NCBI GenBank assembly: GCA_946481625.1
Contig: CAMLOZ010000177.1
Coordinates: 1 to 7,088, forward strand
DNA: 7,088 nucleotides
Direction of reading: 5' to 3'
From: an uncultured Haloferula sp.
GTDB taxonomy: Bacteria > Verrucomicrobiota > Verrucomicrobiae > Verrucomicrobiales > Akkermansiaceae
The notes below the pieces were generated by a model. That model was not told where the DNA came from. It saw only the letters and a list, made by a program, of their open reading frames with translations, and did no database searches. Positions 4,801 through 7,088 of the stretch are shown here, piece after piece; within the stretch, counting starts at the first letter, position 1, and the number at the start of each line of letters is the position of its first letter. The position numbers were made by a program, and so were the translations under genes.

Positions 4801-7088
4801 CTTCTGAACCTCACCGCCCAGCGTGTAGCTCCAGTCGTCGAAAGTGATGCTGCCTGCGGCGGTCTGGCGCAGGATGCCCAGGTTGATGAACTGGTTGTTC
4901 CCGTAGTAGTTGTTGAAGGCGTCCCCGGTGCCGGAAAGTATCCACGTGGCGCCCGCCTTGTTCGTGACGGTGGCACTGTCGTAGCCGATCGTGACCCCGC
5001 TTGTCCAAGTGATCGTGCCCTCGTTCCGGATCTGGCTGCCGGTCGCCAATTGGCGGCTGCTCCCGCCCATCGTGAGAGTCGAGCCGCCTGCCACGTCCCA
5101 AATCCCATGGAGCGTGCCGCCATTCCATTCGGAGGCATGGCTTGTGGTGACGGTGCCTTGGGCACCCGGTCCGTTCACGAAGTTCAGATAGCCGCTGTGA
5201 AGCTTCAGTCCATAAACACTCCGGCTGATCGTGCTCGTCACCTGGTCGCCGTTCGCGATCACCGCGATGTCATCCACCCCCGGCACGCCATAGGGACTCC
5301 AGTTCTCGGGTGCGCCCCACGAATCGCTGTCGTTGCCCGAAATGCCGTCGCGCATCGTCCAGCCGGTCCACGTGTAGACGGGATGATAGTCGACGCTGAA
5401 ACCGACTCCGGCACCGCTCGTTCCCGCCGGACTTTCGCGGTTGGTCACGATAATCTCCGCCGAGTAGTTTCCGTTGGGCAATGAAGTTCCGCTCGGGAGC
5501 GCCCAACCGTTGGGGGCGGTCCAGCGGCCTGCGCCTTCGTCGGCAGCCACCGGAAGATTGACCGGGGAAGCAACCCAGGCGGTACCGCTCCAGTAGCTGA
5601 AGCCACCCCCCGGCAAGAAGCGTGTGAAGATCACCGAGGTCGCGGCGACACCCGACTCCGGATCGCGGGCTTCGCCTTGCAGTCCGGGCAGCGCCGGTAC
5701 GGTCAGGATGCTGCCGCTGGACGGCGATTCGATCGTCGCCACCGGCAGCGTCGTATCCGCCGCAGTCCGCGTCAGCCAGATTTCGGCCATGCTCGGGTTT
5801 TCTGCCGCGTCCGTCGCGAAGACCCTCATGTGGATCTGTTGTCCCTGCGGCCAGTTGGCACGCGATGGAGGCGGGACCGTCAGATACCAACGTCCGCCGC
5901 TTTGGGTGGCGGGCAGGGAAGTTGGCGTGGTGCTCCAGTTCGTTCCGCTCCAGTAGAAGAGATCGGCGCCGACGGTCCGTCTCAACTCGATCTCCAGTTC
6001 CACGGCGTCGGGGGCCAGGACCCGCAAACCGTCGAGGTTGAAGACCACTGCATTGTCGATCCACGGCTCGATCACGATGGTGGGCGCTGCGTTGTCGATC
6101 GTGAATGTCGTCGGGACGAAGTCGCTGCCTTGATCGTTCTGGTCCACGGAGGCGACGTGCAGTTCGTAGCTGCCGTCGGGCAGTCCGGCGGGCAAAGTGG
6201 TGCGCCACGTGTGGTCGCCCGTCGCTACCGGCAGGAGGTTCTCGATCGTCACCTCCCGGGTGTGATCGTTGTGGCTGAAGGTGCCGGAGTCGAATCCCGG
6301 GGTTGCCCAGCGGTACCATTTGCCTTGGCTCTGGCTGTAGAGCGCTACTTTGGTACGCAAGAGCCCGACCGCGTTGCTCGCTCCTCCCACGGAGGTATCG
6401 GCCGTGGTGCCGAACACTCCAGCAGCGGTGAGCGCGCCGCTCGTATAGGTCTTGCCGCTCACCGGGCTCGATATCCCCACCGTGGGTGCCTGGGTGTCTT
6501 GCAAGGTGTAACCCATGTCTCGCATCGCGCTCATCACCAGCGGCCCGAAAAGCTGGGTCGGAAAGTCCACCATGGGGGTCATCAGTTCGTTGACGTTGCC
6601 CGTCGTGGAGTAAGTGGCGTTGTCGAAGTGATGGAGCGACGACCCGCTGACAAAGGTGCCGGGAGCGTGGACCTTGGCCGGATTGCCACCGTTGTAGAGC
6701 CGCAGGAAAGTGCCGTCCACGAAGACGTTGTTACTCTCGCGCAAGCTGTCGCGGGTGGACGCCTCCATCGTCGGGAAGAAAGTGCCCGCGCCGTTGGTCA
6801 TCAGAGCATCCCAGATCATCGGACTGCCGAGGACATACCCGCCGTTAGCGCCGAGGCCGGAGAGGAAGCCCAGGCCGTGGCCTAGTTCGTGAAGGATGGT
6901 GCCGATGAACGAAGTCCCGGAGCCTCCGGTGTTATTCAGGTCGTAATCCCAGGCGAATCCATCGTTTGCAACGTCGTCCAGGTAGGTGTTGCAGTTGACC
7001 GTGATGTCGTCGGAGGTGCCGTTGGCCACCATGTCTTGGCCCACCATTTGATCGACCAATGCGGACGGATAGAAGGTGTTGTTCCGGG
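1483..7088 (-). CDS. Giant secreted metzincin-like protein with Ig-like domains and six-repeat beta-solenoid (N-terminus cut)
   Basis: One open frame runs from the right edge to a TGA at 1483-1485 and shows 1867 residues, numbered here from the first whole codon (7086-7084). The true start is outside; a TTG at 7059 is only an internal Leu codon. Order: zinc peptidase domain (1-195) with HELGHGLGF (66-74), LHHFD (151-155) and Met-turn ELMTPM (167-172); three Ig-like domains (about 196-332, 333-446, 447-566), the last two sharing YWSGTxW; a Trp/Asn/Pro-rich entry segment (567-653); six repeats (654 to about 1664) with GYDS and NYYGxN signatures; a closing beta module (1667-1734); and a C-terminal domain (1735-1867) with the calcium-type loop DPDLDGIGNFLE. 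Gly, Ser, Thr and Asn richness, few cysteines and no membrane segment fit an extracellular protein. No LPXTG, PEP-CTERM-like tail or obvious outer-membrane barrel is visible, so export and anchoring are unknown. The likely role is a cell-surface or secreted protease on a fibrous stalk; substrate unknown. Coding is certain; function is inferred from motifs. Confidence 0.9.
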   Translation of the reverse strand, partial: RNNTFYPSALVDQMVGQDMVANGTSDDITVNCNTYLDDVANDGFAWDYDLNNTGGSGTSFIGTILHELGHGLGFLSGLGANGGYVLGSPMIWDALMTNGAGTFFPTMEASTRDSLRESNNVFVDGTFLRLYNGGNPAKVHAPGTFVSGSSLHHFDNATYSTTGNVNELMTPMVDFPTQLFGPLVMSAMRDMGYTLQDTQAPTVGISSPVSGKTYTSGALTAAGVFGTTADTSVGGASNAVGLLRTKVALYSQSQGKWYRWATPGFDSGTFSHNDHTREVTIENLLPVATGDHTWRTTLPAGLPDGSYELHVASVDQNDQGSDFVPTTFTIDNAAPTIVIEPWIDNAVVFNLDGLRVLAPDAVELEIELRRTVGADLFYWSGTNWSTTPTSLPATQSGGRWYLTVPPPSRANWPQGQQIHMRVFATDAAENPSMAEIWLTRTAADTTLPVATIESPSSGSILTVPALPGLQGEARDPESGVAATSVIFTRFLPGGGFSYWSGTAWVASPVNLPVAADEGAGRWTAPNGWALPSGTSLPNGNYSAEIIVTNRESPAGTSGAGVGFSVDYHPVYTWTGWTMRDGISGNDSDSWGAPENWSPYGVPGVDDIAVIANGDQVTSTISRSVYGLKLHSGYLNFVNGPGAQGTVTTSHASEWNGGTLHGIWDVAGGSTLTMGGSSRQLATGSQIRNEGTITWTSGVTIGYDSATVTNKAGATWILSGTGDAFNNYYGNNQFINLGILRQTAAGSITFDDWSYTLGGEVQKQGGELVINSNSSLTSGVQFTGGGSFKQTGWNLNVSGTIANPSGLFTIEGGTLNATAPVTLSGNYRWTGGAWSGTFTVPAGSDLTIAGDCQLNTGAVLNNSGVVHWNSASPLRGYDSVTVNNQAGGVWRLETTGNAFSNYYGSNTFNNAGLLEKTGAGETVLPYWSYSLPGETKVSAGTLRVAANLTLPAGALLSGAGTFDHSDGVCSLNGQIHSTATTLKLTGGTMVAGAGAKIQGNWTWTGGSIAGTLENPVNRQLTINGSCQLNAGAVLDNKGTVVWQAGNPLVGYDSVTVTNHPGATWEFATAGDAFNRYYGSNHFFNQGTLKRSAASGDVILDDWTYHHSGSFTADAGSTQIHSTINLLSGASFSGAGSFSMHGTATLKGSTTFNADTMVAAGNFTGEATGSVNGTLKWAAGTFHGVTKVAAGSFLRLTTTGGRLLAAGSSVEVSGELAWDEGDLTGYDNSSFVIRSGGLFRIQGGGTMPNYYGNNHVVIDEGGSVLKTNAAENAIHWAFDNDGTTQVNAGVLSLHGGGSGDGIFTGNSGGLVRFANNAHVLEGGASLSGGVEITGGSLIASGNAGGRLDVKGGTAGATGAAVFSFANGSTWTGGYLEGSTAVPTGASLTVSGPDYKSLWSGAKLTVAGLLQWEGGHPIVGRDSSTIDVPAGGLFRVTADGDLLGNYYGGNRLLLAGTIEKTAGPLSTLVDEWVVEGAATLRPQTGSIDFQTTVNLLPGTEFEGAAQTRFNTGTTTVQGVATIQAGSSVRFAGADILGHTDGSGGFTGGTIEWTAGWLGRVLALNSTTTLSGPGGKGIGAVGELRNSGTMTLGGTGTLLGYDSSTLRNLAGGTLNCPGSCHLGNNYGGNKLINDGTMNIGAPHDRQTLDWWFQQTASGVLAIEVGGENAATPDFDILQAGGGFQLGGKLMVVKTGGYIPAEETTFTFLSGSGISGTFATVQAPGFAVEYSPGSVLLRAGNSGLGFEDWAEDHGLAGADAFTDADPDLDGIGNFLEYAFNTDPNVRSANPVASSVETIEGQLWVTLRYRVWQDRIDAGLGYHAERSENLGGWNTSGLVDEVDASAPVMEGSEARRCRIPTSGAKDFIRVRAE
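1885..2088 (-). other. Closing beta-rich module of the repeat stalk
   Basis: Residues about 1667-1734 (FDILQAGGGFQLGGKL, GGYIPAEETTFTFLSG, SGTFATV, SVLLRAG) follow the pattern D-x-L-x-x-x-G-x-x-x-L-G-G-x-L followed by a G-Y-x-P and a G-T-F strand. I recall this closing many autotransporter-like repeat proteins in Planctomycetes and Verrucomicrobia. It probably caps the solenoid. Call by recalled pattern only. Confidence 0.5.
2095..5127 (-). repeat. Six tandem GYDS/NYYGxN repeats of about 174 residues
   Basis: Six in-frame units, each taken to start at a W-x-x-G motif: R1 4606-5127, R2 4084-4605, R3 3565-4083, R4 2986-3564, R5 2443-2985, R6 about 2095-2442. Each holds W-x-x-G, then 47-49 residues on a GYDS-like site (G701, 875, 1049, 1223, 1417, 1596), then 25-26 residues on an NYYGxN-like site. 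GYDS spacings are 174, 174, 174, 194 and 179. R1-R3 are the most alike (GYDSxTVxNxxG, W in FDDWSYT or its kin). R5 changes GYDS to GRDS, and R6 changes NYYG to NNYG and ends early. DNA likeness also persists: bases 4443-4464 and 4965-4986 differ at one position and lie exactly 522 apart. Repeating short strands ending in N or G suggest a beta-solenoid. I do not recognise a named family. Confidence 0.85.
5128..5388 (-). other. Entry segment of the beta-solenoid
   Basis: Residues 567-653 (TWTGW, then SDSWGAPENWSP, VPGVDDIAVIANGDQV) resemble the W-x-x-x-x-N-W-x-x-x-x-x-P-G-x-x-D motif that often opens secreted right-handed beta-helix and autotransporter-like repeat proteins. It joins the Ig-like part to the first long repeat. 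The likeness is by pattern only. Confidence 0.5.
5389..6501 (-). other. Three tandem Ig-like (beta-sandwich) domains
   Basis: Residues about 196-566 split into three units by similar openings: DTQAPTVGISSPVSG, then DNAAPTIVIEP, then DTTLPVATIESPSSG. Each runs about 115-135 residues and ends in a strand resembling bacterial Ig-like domains (TFTID, IWLTRT, GFSVDY). The second and third share YWSGTxW (378-384 and 498-504) followed by a Pro-Leu-Pro segment; the first has a looser form, GKWYRW. Phrases such as LPDGSYELHVASVDQND and LPNGNYSAEIIVTN are typical of such domains. They probably act as spacers between the protease and the repeat stalk. Boundaries are approximate. Confidence 0.65.
6502..7088 (-). 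other. Metzincin-type (M8-like) zinc peptidase domain
   Basis: Residues 1-195 of the large protein form the visible part of a zinc protease domain. HELGHGLGF (bases 6865-6891) supplies two zinc histidines (His66, His70) and the catalytic glutamate (Glu67). The motif ends GF and lacks the close third histidine of the usual HExxHxxGxxH. A likely third ligand lies 83 residues on, His153 in LHHFD (codon 6628-6630), followed by ELMTPM, whose Met169 (6580-6582) suits the metzincin Met-turn. The domain closes with AMRDMGYTL. HExxHxxGF, a long insert, a histidine and an E-L-M turn is the layout of leishmanolysin (M8); similar domains occur in bacterial PA-domain proteins. The pro-region or N-terminal lobe is beyond the edge. 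All catalytic residues seem intact. Confidence 0.75.

Noticed and set aside
2095..5127. CRISPR array or mobile-element repeats
   Set aside because: The repeats are in frame, about 522 bp long and diverged at the DNA level, with no short identical units, spacers or terminal inverted repeats. They encode protein repeats.
3139..5484. 781-codon open frame on the plus strand opposite the repeats
   Set aside because: It is antisense to a well-supported domain protein. GC-rich sequence and repeated codon use on the sense strand keep this frame free of stops. The product is rich in Arg, Val and Gly with no recognisable domain.
7057..7059. TTG as start of the large gene
   Set aside because: The frame stays open to the window edge, and the upstream residues (NNTFYPSA) fit the protease domain, so this is an internal leucine.

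Overview
The window is GC-rich bacterial DNA holding three genes and almost no non-coding sequence. The most likely source is a member of the Verrucomicrobiota (a Luteolibacter/Haloferula-like lineage). I infer this mainly from the C-terminal module of the large minus-strand protein, a D-x-D-x-D-G-x-x-N-x-x-E-Y-A loop followed by a short domain ending in 'FIRVR', which I associate with secreted proteins of that phylum. The assignment is by recall and has not been searched.

Layout, left to right. Bases 1-459 (+) hold the C-terminal half of an OppD/DppD-type ATPase, cut by the left edge. Bases 456-1463 (+) hold a complete OppF/DppF-type ATPase that starts inside the stop region of the first gene (ATGA overlap). 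These are the last two genes of a peptide ABC importer operon; its permease, binding-protein and promoter parts would lie to the left. Only 19 bp (1464-1482) separate oppF from the end of a very large gene read toward it on the minus strand (1483-7088). That gene runs off the right edge, so its start, signal peptide and promoter are not visible.

The visible 1867 residues of the large protein read, N to C: a metzincin-type zinc peptidase domain (HExxHxxGF, a distant LHHFD histidine, an ELMTPM Met-turn; closest in layout to leishmanolysin, family M8); three Ig-like domains; an entry segment resembling those that open beta-solenoids; six long repeats carrying GYDS and NYYGxN signatures, with an exact 174-residue (522-bp) period across the first three; a beta-rich closing module; and a C-terminal domain with one dockerin-like calcium loop. 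It is most simply a secreted or surface protease with a long fibrous stalk.

The importer and the large protein converge and are not co-transcribed. A secreted protease beside a peptide importer would fit use of extracellular protein, but adjacency is the only evidence. No RNA gene, mobile element, CRISPR array or attachment site was found. The long plus-strand ORFs opposite the large gene are frame shadows. The two ATPases are ordinary; the large protein is the item worth attention.
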